64,000 nt of DNA, taken from NCBI RefSeq assembly GCF_032930845.1, contig NZ_CP136758.1:2929001-2993000 (forward strand). The letters run 5' to 3'. Positions 55,647 through 64,000 of the stretch are shown piece by piece (position 1 is the first letter of the stretch; each line of letters begins with the position of its first letter). Source of the stretch: Parvularcula sp. LCG005 (GTDB taxonomy: Bacteria > Pseudomonadota > Alphaproteobacteria > Caulobacterales > Parvularculaceae). A program made the position numbers and the translations under genes. The notes beneath the pieces were generated by a model. That model did not search any database, was not told where the DNA came from, and saw only the letters and a list, made by a program, of their open reading frames with translations.

Positions 55647-56716
55647 AGACGTTCACAGACTATTTTGGTCACGATCCCGCAGTGAGCGTGCGCGTGCCGG
55701 GCCGCGTCAATCTGATTGGCGAGCACATTGACTATACGGGCGGTACGGTGCTGCCCACACCGATCCCGCGCTTCCTGAACCTCGCCATGTCACCCGGCTC
55801 ACAGAACGTACGGATTGCCTCGACGCGATTTGAAGAGATTGTTGAGCGGCCCCTGACCGATCAACTGAACGGTCACTGGTCGGACTATGCCCTGGCCGGG
55901 CACCGCATGGCCGTGGCGCGCGGGCTGTTGTCCGGTGGCGCAGAGTACTGGATTGATAGCGACGTCCCCCACGGCGCGGGCGTTTCGTCCTCAGCCGCGC
56001 TGCTGGTCGCTTTGCTGAAGGCGGCATCGGAACAGTCCGTCGAAGACATTGATCCCAAGACCATCGCCCTGTGGGCGCAGGCGGTCGAGAGCGACGATAT
56101 CGGCATGCCGTGCGGAATCATGGATCAGATGGCTGTGGCGCTGGGTGAGCCGGGTCAGGCCCTCGCGCTGAACACGGCCGATCTGTCGACCGACCTTATT
56201 CCCCTGCCCCCATCTGTCGCCTTTCCCGTCTATCATTCGGGGCTTACCCGTGCGCTGGCCGATGGTCAGTATGCGTCCCGCCGCAAAGCGATCGAAGACG
56301 CCAAGACCGCGATTGGGCTTGAGAACATCAGCCTCGCCAGCGATGAGCAGCTGGAGCAGATCAACGCCCTGCCAGAGCCAGCAGCAAAGCGAGCGCGGCA
56401 TGCTGTCACCGAGCACCGCCGGGTCATGGAGGCGGTTGACGCACTGAAGGCTGGGGACACGGAGCGGTTTGGTGCGCTGATGACCGAAAGTCATGTCAGC
56501 ATGCGCGATGATTTCGAGATCACGGTCCCGGCCATGGACCGTATGGCCGAACGCGCAGTGGCTGCCGGGGCCTATGGTTCGCGCCTGACCGGAGGCGGCT
56601 TTGGCGGCTGCTTTGTGTCCTGTGTCCCGCTGGAGCGCCTGTCGGCGTGGAAGGACGAGATGGAATCAGCCTTCCCTGACATTCGTCTCATCACAGATGG
56701 TGTCACCACCGACTAG
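55643..56716 (+). CDS. galK: Galactokinase
   Basis: The 357-residue GHMP kinase has the galactokinase signature GRVNLIGEHIDYTGG near residue 20, the ATP loop VPHGAGVSSSAALLVAL, and the C-terminal GGGFGGCFVS. It phosphorylates galactose to galactose-1-phosphate, feeding galT upstream. galE is absent from the window. Its CTAG stop is shared with the convergent asparaginase-domain gene. Confidence 0.95.
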   Translation: MKTFTDYFGHDPAVSVRVPGRVNLIGEHIDYTGGTVLPTPIPRFLNLAMSPGSQNVRIASTRFEEIVERPLTDQLNGHWSDYALAGHRMAVARGLLSGGAEYWIDSDVPHGAGVSSSAALLVALLKAASEQSVEDIDPKTIALWAQAVESDDIGMPCGIMDQMAVALGEPGQALALNTADLSTDLIPLPPSVAFPVYHSGLTRALADGQYASRRKAIEDAKTAIGLENISLASDEQLEQINALPEPAAKRARHAVTEHRRVMEAVDALKAGDTERFGALMTESHVSMRDDFEITVPAMDRMAERAVAAGAYGSRLTGGGFGGCFVSCVPLERLSAWKDEMESAFPDIRLITDGVTTD

Positions 56717-57204
56717 GCGTCAAACCGGCCGAGCTGTTCATTTTTCTTCAAAGAGGCAGCGGGGATCACACGCCCGTTCATGACGCCGTACACACCATGG
56801 TCCAGAGCCTGGGCCGCGATGATGGCGCCGCCCAGATTGAATCCGGCGTCGGAAACGAAGAGGGAGAATGGCCGCATGGCGCCCGTCAGAACAATCGTCT
56901 TGCCAAGGTTTCGCTTGGCCAGAAAATGGGCCGTCTGGTCCATGGTCGACGTGCCGTGGGTAATGACGATCGCCTCTTCCTTAGCCGCCATGACGCGCTC
57001 GAGGATCAGCTGCCGATAGGTTTCCGTCATCTCAAGGCTGTCGATCTGGAACAGCTGCTCAACCGCCGGAAAATAGCACCGTCCGTTATCCAGTACCTCT
57101 GGCACTTGGCTTTTCCCTTGCCCAGCGAATGCAATATTCTCAGTTCGCCAGTCATGGACTTTGTCGAGTGTACCACCAGTGGTCAGAATGCGGACAGGTT
57201 TCAT
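56713..57204 (-). CDS. Single-domain asparaginase-like protein
   Basis: The 163-residue protein contains only the N-terminal half of an L-asparaginase: ILTTGGTLDKVHD with the first catalytic Thr, VITHGTSTMDQTA with the second Thr/Asp pair, and TGAMRP. The C-terminal domain of classical asparaginases is missing. Stand-alone proteins of this size occur in several proteobacteria, so it is not clearly a broken gene. Catalysis is unproven. Its start overlaps the stop of the symporter gene by four bases, so it is translationally coupled to it. Confidence 0.82.
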   Translation of the reverse strand: MKPVRILTTGGTLDKVHDWRTENIAFAGQGKSQVPEVLDNGRCYFPAVEQLFQIDSLEMTETYRQLILERVMAAKEEAIVITHGTSTMDQTAHFLAKRNLGKTIVLTGAMRPFSLFVSDAGFNLGGAIIAAQALDHGVYGVMNGRVIPAASLKKNEQLGRFDA

Positions 57205-58577
57205 TCCTTGGCCTTTTGCCTGAAGATCTCTTCGTTCAGGCCGCCTTCCCATTTTGCCACTGCCGTCGCAACCGCTGCGTCACCGGTGACATTGGTCATG
57301 GTCCGCATCATGTCGAGGAGGCGGTCAAACGGGAAGACAAGGGCGATGATCAGAACCGCCTGCTCCGTCGTGACGCCAAAGGTGGCGAGGACCGCCACGG
57401 CGAGAAACAGGCTGGCCGATGGAATCCCCGCGACACCGACGCTGGTCGCCGTGGCCGTGACGGCGATGGCCACATAGTCACCCAAGGTAAGGTCCATGCC
57501 GAGAGCCTGTGCCGCGAACAGGGCCACGAGACCGAGATAGATGGAAGTACCATCCATGTTGATGGTCGCGCCGATGGGCAGGGTTGAGCCGGCGATCGAC
57601 CGATCAACCCCCAAATTGTGGTTCACGTTGGAGATGGTCACCGGCAGGGTCGCTGAGGAGCTGGCCGTTGAATAGGCGGTACCCATGGCGTCCGCGATAC
57701 CGCCAAGGAACCGGAAGAAGGGCAGTCCGAGCAGTACACGAATGATGCCGCCATAGACGAACACCATCTGCACCACGCAGGCCACATAAAGCGCGAGGGT
57801 CAACTTCGCCAGATTTTCCAGGATCGCCAGTCCTTGCGTCCCCAGCACCCAGGCCATCAGCGCAAAGACGCCATAGGGCGCGAGCGCCATCACGAAATTG
57901 GTCAGTTTCAGGATCGCTTCAGCGGCCGACTCCATGGTCTTGCCAATGGCTTCTTCGCCCTGTCCCGAGGCGATGATCGCGATACCAAACAGGATGGCGA
58001 AAAAGATAATGGGCAGGATATCCCCCGTCGCCAAAGACTCGACTGGATTTGAAGGGATCACATCGAGCAGCTGTTGCACAGCGGAGCGCTCTGCCTCTGC
58101 GGCGGCGCCAAGCCGTTCCATGATCTGTGCCTGGGCCGCACCGCTGTCGGCCGATTGATAGTCGACACCATTGCCCGGCTGAAAAACGATGCCGGAGATA
58201 ATGCCGATCACAACCGCAAAAACGGTCGTGCAGAGATAAAGACCGATGGTCTTGAGCCCGAGGCCACCGAGGCGTTTGGGATCGCCCATGGAAATGACGC
58301 CACCCACGATGGTCGTGAACACCAGCGGTACAATAAGCATACGGATGAGTTTGATGAACGCATCGCCGAGCGGTTTGATGCTCGCGGCGGTGTCGCCAAA
58401 AATATAGCCGACGATGCCCCCGGCGATCAGGGCAATAATAACTCGAAGCCAGAGCGGCAGGCGCAGCACCCGCCCCAGAAAGAAGAGGACGGCAAAGACT
58501 GCAAGAGTGATGATCCAGAAGAGTGGCGCCGTGGGCTGTTCCACAAATACGCGTCCAAAGTCGCTCAGGCCATTCAT
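57201..58577 (-). CDS. Dicarboxylate/amino acid:cation symporter (DAACS)
   Basis: The 458-residue protein has about eight membrane helices and the GltP/DctA signatures: SSSATLPVTISNV in the serine-rich re-entrant loop and the later MDGTSIYLGLVALFAAQ. It would import acidic amino acids or C4-dicarboxylates with Na+ or H+. The loop after the fourth helix (NGVDYQSADSGAAQAQ) is long. It is the first gene of a pair with the asparaginase-domain gene, which hints at aspartate or asparagine use. Confidence 0.93.
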   Translation of the reverse strand: MNGLSDFGRVFVEQPTAPLFWIITLAVFAVLFFLGRVLRLPLWLRVIIALIAGGIVGYIFGDTAASIKPLGDAFIKLIRMLIVPLVFTTIVGGVISMGDPKRLGGLGLKTIGLYLCTTVFAVVIGIISGIVFQPGNGVDYQSADSGAAQAQIMERLGAAAEAERSAVQQLLDVIPSNPVESLATGDILPIIFFAILFGIAIIASGQGEEAIGKTMESAAEAILKLTNFVMALAPYGVFALMAWVLGTQGLAILENLAKLTLALYVACVVQMVFVYGGIIRVLLGLPFFRFLGGIADAMGTAYSTASSSATLPVTISNVNHNLGVDRSIAGSTLPIGATINMDGTSIYLGLVALFAAQALGMDLTLGDYVAIAVTATATSVGVAGIPSASLFLAVAVLATFGVTTEQAVLIIALVFPFDRLLDMMRTMTNVTGDAAVATAVAKWEGGLNEEIFRQKAKE

Positions 58578-58628
58578 CGAAAGATCCTTTGTTCGTCGGC
58601 AGAGATGTCGCAGGGAGGCTCAGGCCAG

Positions 58629-58661
58629 AAAAATGGGCGACCCGCGAAGGTCGCCCATTTT
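58629..58661. terminator. Strong terminator after the S9 peptidase gene
   Basis: A 12-13-bp stem (AAAATGGGCGACC / GGTCGCCCATTTT) with a CGCGAA loop lies directly after the S9 peptidase stop, with a T-run on the minus strand. It stands between that gene and the symporter gene, both on the minus strand, and prevents read-through into the symporter gene. Confidence 0.88.
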
Positions 58662-58665
58662 GGCG

Positions 58666-60807
58666 TTACCAATCAAGGCCCAGTTCGTTCGCAAAGTAGA
58701 CGAACTGCAGCGCAAGGCGCGTGGCCAGCTGATCCTGGTTGGCAGCGGCGCCGTGGCCGCCTTCGATGTTTTCGTAGTACAGGAATGGATATCCGTACTC
58801 GGCCATCTTCCGCGCCATCTTGCGGGCATGGCCCGGATGGACGCGGTCGTCCTTGGTCGAGGTGAAGAAATAGGGCCGTGGATAGTCCACGCCTTCCTTC
58901 AGGTTCTGGTACGGGCTGATCGTTTCAAGAAAGGCCCGTTCTGCCGGAATATCCGGGTTGCCGTATTCACCCATCCAAGACGCACCGGCCAACAGCTTGT
59001 GATAGCGCAGCATGTCGAGAAGCGGCACACCAATGCCGACGGCTTTATAGAGATCTGGCCGCTGGGTCATCGAGACCCCCATGAGCAGACCGCCGTTCGA
59101 GCCGCCGAGAATGCCCAGCTGCTCGGTGGTCGTGATCTTCTTCTCGATCAGGCTTTCCGAAACCGCGAAGAAATCATCATAGATGAGCTGACGCTTTTGC
59201 TTCAGACCAGCCTGGTGCCATTCGGGACCAAACTCGCCGCCGCCCCGGATATTGGCGATGACGTAGATACCGCCATTCTCCAGCCACAGCTTACCGGTGG
59301 TGGCGGAGTATTGCGGCAGGATCGAAATCTGGAAGCCACCATAGCCGTACTGGATCGTCGGCGCAGGACCGGCGTCCAGCACATCCGTTTTGCCCATAAC
59401 GAAATACGGGATGGCCGTGCCGTCGGAGCTGATCGCTTCGAACTGCCGTGTTTCAATGCCGTCCGTGTTGAAGAACGCCGGCGTTGATTTGATCGGTTTT
59501 GGCGCTTCGCCCTTTTCGACAAAGTACAGTGTCTCTGGCGTCGTCGGGTTCTCATAATAGACAAGCATATTGCCGGTCTCATCATCGACCGACGACACGG
59601 ACACGACGCCCGCATCGGGCAGGTCCACGGCCTTTTCGACCCAGGATGTACCGTCATGCTGCAGGGTGATGATCTTGCCATTGATATTGTCGAGCAATTT
59701 CAGGGCGATCATGTCGTTGGCGGTCGAGATGCCGTCGACGGCAACGCGGTCAGCGGGTTCGTAGACCAGCTCAACGCTCTCATCGGCAGGGTCGAACGCG
59801 ACCACGGAACCGATCTTGTAGGTCGAGCCGCCATAGGCCCAGTTTTCATTCAGGCTGAGAATGATCTTGTCATCCACAAGACCGGAGAAGTCCGATTTCA
59901 GCGGGAACGGCATCTTTTCATAGCTGCCATCATCCTGACGCAGGTAAATCTCGAACTCGTAGAAATTGAGCGCCTTGGACACACCGGCAACCGTCTTGCC
60001 ATCCTTGTGGGAGGCAAAAGGCCATACGCCCATGTCTGACTTTTCGATCTCGAACACCACCGGGGCATCTTCGATCGCCGTCCCGCGCTGCCACTCCCGG
60101 ATCTGACGGGCGTAACCGGAATCGGTCACCGTCTCTTCACCCAGATTGGTCCCGACGAGCAGGCTGTCCTGGCTTAGCCACGCGGCGGATGATTTGGCCT
60201 CGGCCAGATCGAAACCGTCTTCGACAAACGCGCGCTCTGAAATCAGATATTCGCGTTTGACCGCAGCGTCCGAACCGCCGCGGGAGAGGGTCATGATGCA
60301 GCGATCATAGTCGGGCTCGAGGCAGCTGGCGCCTTCGTAGACCCAGTTCTCGTCCTCTTCCTTGGCCAGCGCGTCGATGTCGAGAATGACATCCCAATCC
60401 GTGCCGCCAGCAACGTAGTCGGTGATGGGCATACGGCGCCAGATTCCGCGCACATGCTCGTCATCCTGCCAGAAATTATAGGCATACCCGCCGCGCAGGG
60501 CCGCTGATGCAATGCGCTCATCCGAGGTGAGGATGCTTTTCGCTTCGTCGAGAAGCGTTTGATAGTGCGGATCGCTCTGCAGCTCTTTCAGCGAGCGTTC
60601 GTTCTGTTCGCGGACCCAGGTCAGGGCGCGGTCGCCCTCGACCTCCTCAAGCCACAGGAAAGGATCGTCGCTGGTCATTTCGCTTTGGGCCATGTCGGTC
60701 TTTGTCTCTTGTAGAGCCGGATCAGCAGCCAGACTGGTGCCGCCGACTGCGGTCAACGCAGCTGAAGCGCCCAGCAACAGGCTGCGCAGGTGGAAGGTGT
60801 GGTTCAT
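58666..60807 (-). CDS. Prolyl oligopeptidase-family (S9) serine peptidase, exported
   Basis: The 713-residue protein has a signal peptide (SLLLGASAALTAVGGTSLA), a seven-bladed beta-propeller and a C-terminal catalytic domain. The nucleophile is S570 in GGSNGG; an Asp/His pair follows in TKDDRVHP and GGHGAA. The YGYGGFQIS segment is typical of S9A. It cleaves after proline in short peptides, probably in the periplasm. The start is the ATG of MNHTFH; an ATG at 60840 adds 11 residues. The strong terminator follows. Confidence 0.93.
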   Translation of the reverse strand: MNHTFHLRSLLLGASAALTAVGGTSLAADPALQETKTDMAQSEMTSDDPFLWLEEVEGDRALTWVREQNERSLKELQSDPHYQTLLDEAKSILTSDERIASAALRGGYAYNFWQDDEHVRGIWRRMPITDYVAGGTDWDVILDIDALAKEEDENWVYEGASCLEPDYDRCIMTLSRGGSDAAVKREYLISERAFVEDGFDLAEAKSSAAWLSQDSLLVGTNLGEETVTDSGYARQIREWQRGTAIEDAPVVFEIEKSDMGVWPFASHKDGKTVAGVSKALNFYEFEIYLRQDDGSYEKMPFPLKSDFSGLVDDKIILSLNENWAYGGSTYKIGSVVAFDPADESVELVYEPADRVAVDGISTANDMIALKLLDNINGKIITLQHDGTSWVEKAVDLPDAGVVSVSSVDDETGNMLVYYENPTTPETLYFVEKGEAPKPIKSTPAFFNTDGIETRQFEAISSDGTAIPYFVMGKTDVLDAGPAPTIQYGYGGFQISILPQYSATTGKLWLENGGIYVIANIRGGGEFGPEWHQAGLKQKRQLIYDDFFAVSESLIEKKITTTEQLGILGGSNGGLLMGVSMTQRPDLYKAVGIGVPLLDMLRYHKLLAGASWMGEYGNPDIPAERAFLETISPYQNLKEGVDYPRPYFFTSTKDDRVHPGHARKMARKMAEYGYPFLYYENIEGGHGAAANQDQLATRLALQFVYFANELGLDW

Positions 60808-60911
60808 CGAAAGTCCCTTGGGGGTTACGAATGTAACCACACACTACCCTGTCATACCGTCGCGGCAAGTCGTCATGATGTGACGTTTGGCGACAGAACC
60901 GCCAGTTTGCC

Positions 60912-61448
60912 CTATTGGACTTCGGGCATGATCACGACGGGCCGCAGATTGGTCACGACCTGGCGCGCGTCATAGGCCGTTGGCTGGTCCGCGGGCTTTG
61001 GCCCTTTACCCATCAGGATATAAGCCATGGCGGAGTACCGGTTGCGTTCCCGGATGCTGATGTCATCGTCGAACGGTCCCCAGCGATAGCCACGACCATA
61101 GTAGGGAAAGGGTCGACCCAGTCCGTAATAGCCCCAAGGATCGCGGGAGCCGGTGTAGGTTGTGGATTTCTCTGTCTCGTCCTCGACCACGAGGAAATAG
61201 TCATACCCATTCTCCAACGTGACCTCGGCGGAGCGATAAAGAAGATAGTTCTCGACGGTCTCGCGGTCGGTCAGGGAATTGCCGCGGAAGGTGATGCGGA
61301 AACGGTTGTCTTCAATCCGCTGCTCGGAAAACCCGTAACCGCTCTGACTGTCGGCCGCCGCAGCATAGGGCGTGGATGTCGAACAGGCGGCCAGTCCCAG
61401 AGATATGGCGCTCAGCACGGCGAGGGAGACGAAAGGAATACGGGTCAT
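60912..61448 (-). CDS. CC0125/CC1285-type lipoprotein
   Basis: The 178-residue protein has a signal with lipobox (LGLAAC) and the family pattern GFSEQRIEDNRFRITFRGN followed by LTDRETVENYLLYRSAEVTL. A Tyr/Gly-rich region follows. Proteins of this type are known from Caulobacter and relatives and are uncharacterised. A strong AGGAGG lies seven bases before ATG 61448. It faces hemH across 91 bases. Confidence 0.85.
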   Translation of the reverse strand: MTRIPFVSLAVLSAISLGLAACSTSTPYAAAADSQSGYGFSEQRIEDNRFRITFRGNSLTDRETVENYLLYRSAEVTLENGYDYFLVVEDETEKSTTYTGSRDPWGYYGLGRPFPYYGRGYRWGPFDDDISIRERNRYSAMAYILMGKGPKPADQPTAYDARQVVTNLRPVVIMPEVQ

Positions 61449-61539
61449 GATGGTCCTCCTGCGACAGTGCGACGATCCGCACTATATGGGTCGGCGACAT
61501 TGCCTTGTCTTCCCCACTATAACGCCCCTAGCACACATC

Positions 61540-62592
61540 ATGGATGACCAAATCGACATATCGGTAAAACATGACGCCCTGCCCGCCAGCCATCCCCCTG
61601 TCAGGTTGGGTCGGGTCGGCGTTCTGCTCGTCAATCTCGGCACACCGGATAAGGCCGATGCTGCCTCCGTTCGCCGCTATCTGCGGGAGTTTCTGTCCGA
61701 TCGCCGCGTGGTGGATTATCCCCGCGCGTTCTGGCTGCCGGTTCTGTACGGCGTGATCTTGAATACCCGTCCGGCGAAGACGGCAAAACTCTATCAGTCC
61801 ATCTGGCACGAACCCACCGATGAGAGTCCTTTGCGGTATTACACCAGGGGCCAGGCGGAAGGTATCGCTGAGATTCTTGGCACCGGTGTGACCGTCGACT
61901 GGGCGATGCGCTACGGTAATCCCTCCATCGGCTCGCGGATCGATGCGCTGAAAGCGGAAGGGTGCGACCGTATTCTGGTGGTCCCGCTCTATCCTCAATA
62001 TTCCGCCACCACCACGGCCACCGTCGTCGATGCCGCGAGCGCGCATCTGAAGACCATGGCCTGGCAACCGGCCCTGCGCATTGCGCCGGCCTTTCACGAT
62101 GCGCCGGGCTATATTGCCGGATTGGAGGCGTCGATGAGGGCGCATGTCCCCGCCGATGCCGAGCGGGTCATACTGTCATTCCATGGTATTCCTGAGCGGT
62201 ATTTCAAAGCCGGTGATCCCTATCACTGCCACTGCCAGAAGACAGCGCGCCTTCTGCGGGAGCGGATGGGGTGGAGCGAGCAGTTTGCCCCCCTCGCCTT
62301 TCAGTCGAAATTTGGCCCGGAAAAGTGGCTGGAGCCATCGACCGAAAGCCTTGTCGTCAAGGCCGCCGAAGAGGGCCTGAAATCGATCGCCATTGCTGCC
62401 CCGGCATTTGTTTCGGACTGCATCGAGACGCTCGAAGAAATCGGGATCCAACTGCGCGAGACGTTTGAGGAGCACGGCGGCAAACATCTGACAGCCATCC
62501 CCTGTCTGAACACCGATCCGCAATTCGTGGAGTTTCTCGCCAATTTTGTTCAGAATGAGCTGGGCGGCTGGGTCGAGCCCTCCATGGCGTAA
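61540..62592 (+). CDS. hemH: Ferrochelatase
   Basis: The 350-residue protein has VGVLLVNLGTPDKADAAS at the start, the active-site H215 in SFHGIPERYFKAGDPY, followed by CHCQKTARLL, and the closing acidic block SDCIETLEEIGIQ. It inserts Fe2+ into protoporphyrin IX at the inner membrane. I start at MDDQIDIS (61540); the frame is open upstream to 61372, inside the divergent lipoprotein gene. It is followed after 13 bases by a deacetylase-family gene. Confidence 0.96.
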   Translation: MDDQIDISVKHDALPASHPPVRLGRVGVLLVNLGTPDKADAASVRRYLREFLSDRRVVDYPRAFWLPVLYGVILNTRPAKTAKLYQSIWHEPTDESPLRYYTRGQAEGIAEILGTGVTVDWAMRYGNPSIGSRIDALKAEGCDRILVVPLYPQYSATTTATVVDAASAHLKTMAWQPALRIAPAFHDAPGYIAGLEASMRAHVPADAERVILSFHGIPERYFKAGDPYHCHCQKTARLLRERMGWSEQFAPLAFQSKFGPEKWLEPSTESLVVKAAEEGLKSIAIAAPAFVSDCIETLEEIGIQLRETFEEHGGKHLTAIPCLNTDPQFVEFLANFVQNELGGWVEPSMA

Positions 62593-62605
62593 GGGATCGA
62601 TCCAC

Positions 62606-63508
62606 ATGATCCAGTTCTACGTTTCAGCTGATTTTGACCTCCCCCTGCCCGACGGACACCGTTTTCCCGGGCAGAAATACGGCATGTTGAAACGCTATCT
62701 GCTCGAGCACGACATTCTGACACCGGCGCAGGTCCTGACGTCACCGCGTGCAGATCGTGATGTGCTTCTCACGGCACATAGCGTCGACTATGTTGACCGG
62801 CTGACCGACGGGACGATTGATCCAAAGATCATGCGACGCATCGGCTTTCCGTGGTCGGAGCAGATTCCCCGGCGGGGTGAGCGAACGGTGGGCGGAGCCC
62901 TGGCGGCGGCATGCCTTGCCCTGAAACATGGTCTGTCCGGCCAGATGGCCGGCGGCACTCATCATGCGCATCGCGACGAAGGCGCGGGCTTTTGCATCTA
63001 TAACGACATGGCGGCAGTCTCTCTGACCCTGTTGAATGAAGGCGCCGTTGACCGCGTTGCCATCGTCGATCTTGATGTTCATCAGGGGGACGGAAATGCA
63101 TCGATCCTGGCGGAGGATCCGCGGGTCTTCATTCTTGATCTTCATGGCGCCAAAAATTTCCCCTTCAGGAAAGTCCCCAGTGGCTATGATGTTCCGCTAC
63201 CGGACAATATGTCGGACGGGGATTATCTCAGCGTCCTCGATGAGCATCTGCCCGCCGTCTGGGCCTTCGCACCCGATCTTGTTCTTTATCAGGCGGGTGT
63301 CGACAGCCTGTTCAGTGACCGGCTGGGCCGCCTTGATCTGTCCTTTGACGGATTGATGGAGCGTGACCGGATGGTGCTGGAGGGTTGCCGTCAGCGCGGC
63401 ATCCCCTGTTCCATGGCGATTGGCGGCGGCTACGCAGAACCTATTGAGGACACCGTCCTCGCCTATGCCAACACCTATCGCGTGGCAAAATCGATCTACG
63501 GATTTTAG
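62606..63508 (+). CDS. Histone deacetylase-family protein
   Basis: The 300-residue protein has the HDAC-like arginase fold with its zinc-site motifs: GGTHHAHRDEGAGFCIYNDMA, then VDLDVHQGDGN, and YQAGVDSL. It may deacetylate a small amine or a lysine residue; bacterial relatives include acetoin-utilisation and acetylpolyamine amidohydrolases. AAGGGAT lies before ATG 62606. Its stop TTAG overlaps that of the convergent aldolase gene. Confidence 0.9.
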   Translation: MIQFYVSADFDLPLPDGHRFPGQKYGMLKRYLLEHDILTPAQVLTSPRADRDVLLTAHSVDYVDRLTDGTIDPKIMRRIGFPWSEQIPRRGERTVGGALAAACLALKHGLSGQMAGGTHHAHRDEGAGFCIYNDMAAVSLTLLNEGAVDRVAIVDLDVHQGDGNASILAEDPRVFILDLHGAKNFPFRKVPSGYDVPLPDNMSDGDYLSVLDEHLPAVWAFAPDLVLYQAGVDSLFSDRLGRLDLSFDGLMERDRMVLEGCRQRGIPCSMAIGGGYAEPIEDTVLAYANTYRVAKSIYGF

Positions 63509-64000
63509 CGGTTGATATAATCCCGCAGAGCGGCGCTGAACTCAGTCACCTGATCGTCCGTCGTCATATAGCTGGTCACGAAGCGACGGAGTTTGCCTTT
63601 ATAGGGATCGCCAGGCTGGATCCAGTCATAGAAGGTCGCGCCCTGTTCTTTCAGTGTACTGACGAGATCGTCCGGCATTGTCACGAAAACTTCGTTGATC
63701 TCCGTGGGATGGACTAGGGTGCACACCCCTGACGCGGCAAGCGACTTGGACAGACGATCCGCCTGGGTGTTTGAGATCTTCGCGAGGCGCAGCCACAGAT
63801 CGTTCTGCAGAAAGCCAAGCCATTGAGCCGACAGAAAGCGGTATTTGCTGAAGACATGACCGGCGCGGCGTTGGCGAACTGCAAGCTGCTCACCACACTG
63901 TTGATCGAAAAAGATAATCGCCTCGGCAGCGAGGCAGCCATTCTTTGTGCCGCCAAAGGTGAGGACGTCCACCCCGGCGCGGGCGGTCATGGCCGCGGCG
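63505..64000 (-). CDS. Low-specificity L-threonine aldolase, N-terminus beyond window
   Basis: The visible 165 residues are the C-terminal half of a fold-type I PLP enzyme. The PLP lysine is in TFGGTKNGCLAAEA, followed by RFLSAQWLGFLQNDLWL. The C-terminal small domain ends RRFVTSYMTTDDQVTEF. The frame is open through the right edge, so the start lies outside. It would split L-threonine to glycine and acetaldehyde. Confidence 0.9.
   Translation of the reverse strand, partial: AAAMTARAGVDVLTFGGTKNGCLAAEAIIFFDQQCGEQLAVRQRRAGHVFSKYRFLSAQWLGFLQNDLWLRLAKISNTQADRLSKSLAASGVCTLVHPTEINEVFVTMPDDLVSTLKEQGATFYDWIQPGDPYKGKLRRFVTSYMTTDDQVTEFSAALRDYINR

Noticed and set aside
56713-57204. Asparaginase gene called as a truncated pseudogene
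   Set aside because: It has an intact start, stop and catalytic N-terminal motifs and matches the size of known single-domain proteins, so truncation by mutation is not shown.

Overview
The window looks like an alphaproteobacterial chromosome of moderately high GC. Supporting signs are DUF2244, LapA, TraB/GumN, Tim44-like and CC0125/CC1285-type lipoprotein genes, and the blocks ihfB-lapA-trpFB, trpA-accD-folC and secB/fxsA/tim44/mltA/smr. A marine, Caulobacterales- or Parvularculales-like lineage is my best guess, but no rRNA gene is present to fix the taxonomy. About 68 protein genes fill nearly all of the sequence. I found no tRNA, rRNA, CRISPR array, insertion sequence or prophage.

Layout. 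1-11.1 kb: membrane and envelope genes (YitT, PAP2, an ABC ATPase, TraB/GumN), tyrA, a sulfotransferase, then coaBC, ubiB and ubiE on the minus strand. 11.4-27.0 kb: ihfB, lapA, trpF and trpB, then an 8.6 kb block that separates trpB from trpA, then trpA-accD-folC-dut-moeB. The block holds an S1/P1 nuclease, a divergent PhoH-like ATPase, a secreted GH67 alpha-glucuronidase with a CE15 glucuronoyl esterase, an oxidoreductase and an ABC-2 exporter. 27.0-34.5 kb: a possible small RNA or tiny gene with an exceptional Shine-Dalgarno, an SDR gene, the dTDP-L-rhamnose operon rfbCBDA, and a divergent Wzz-like/tyrosine-kinase pair. 34.5-51.3 kb: secB, fxsA, a Tim44-like gene, mltA, smr, a PiT-like permease, a carboxylesterase, rpmI-rplT, pheS/pheT with two genes between them, rimM, rpsP and ffh. 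51.6-64 kb: an exosortase fused to EpsI with a glycosyltransferase, galT-galK, a dicarboxylate symporter with a short asparaginase-domain protein, an S9 peptidase, a lipoprotein, hemH, a histone-deacetylase-family protein and a truncated threonine aldolase gene.

How the genes work together. rfbCBDA makes dTDP-L-rhamnose. The Wzz-like protein and tyrosine kinase would control polysaccharide chain length, and the exosortase and glycosyltransferase 17 kb away belong to the same kind of envelope or exopolysaccharide biology. galT/galK feed sugar-nucleotide pools. The GH67/CE15 pair would remove 4-O-methyl-glucuronate from xylan and cut its ester links to lignin; a LacI-type palindrome lies upstream. 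Most other genes are housekeeping.

The observations I would follow first are the split trp operon carrying the glucuronoxylan cassette, the 27.1 kb locus with 15 nt of complementarity to the 16S 3' end, the EpsI-fused exosortase with a CRP-consensus site upstream, and the cluster of inverted repeats between rfbC and the Wzz gene.
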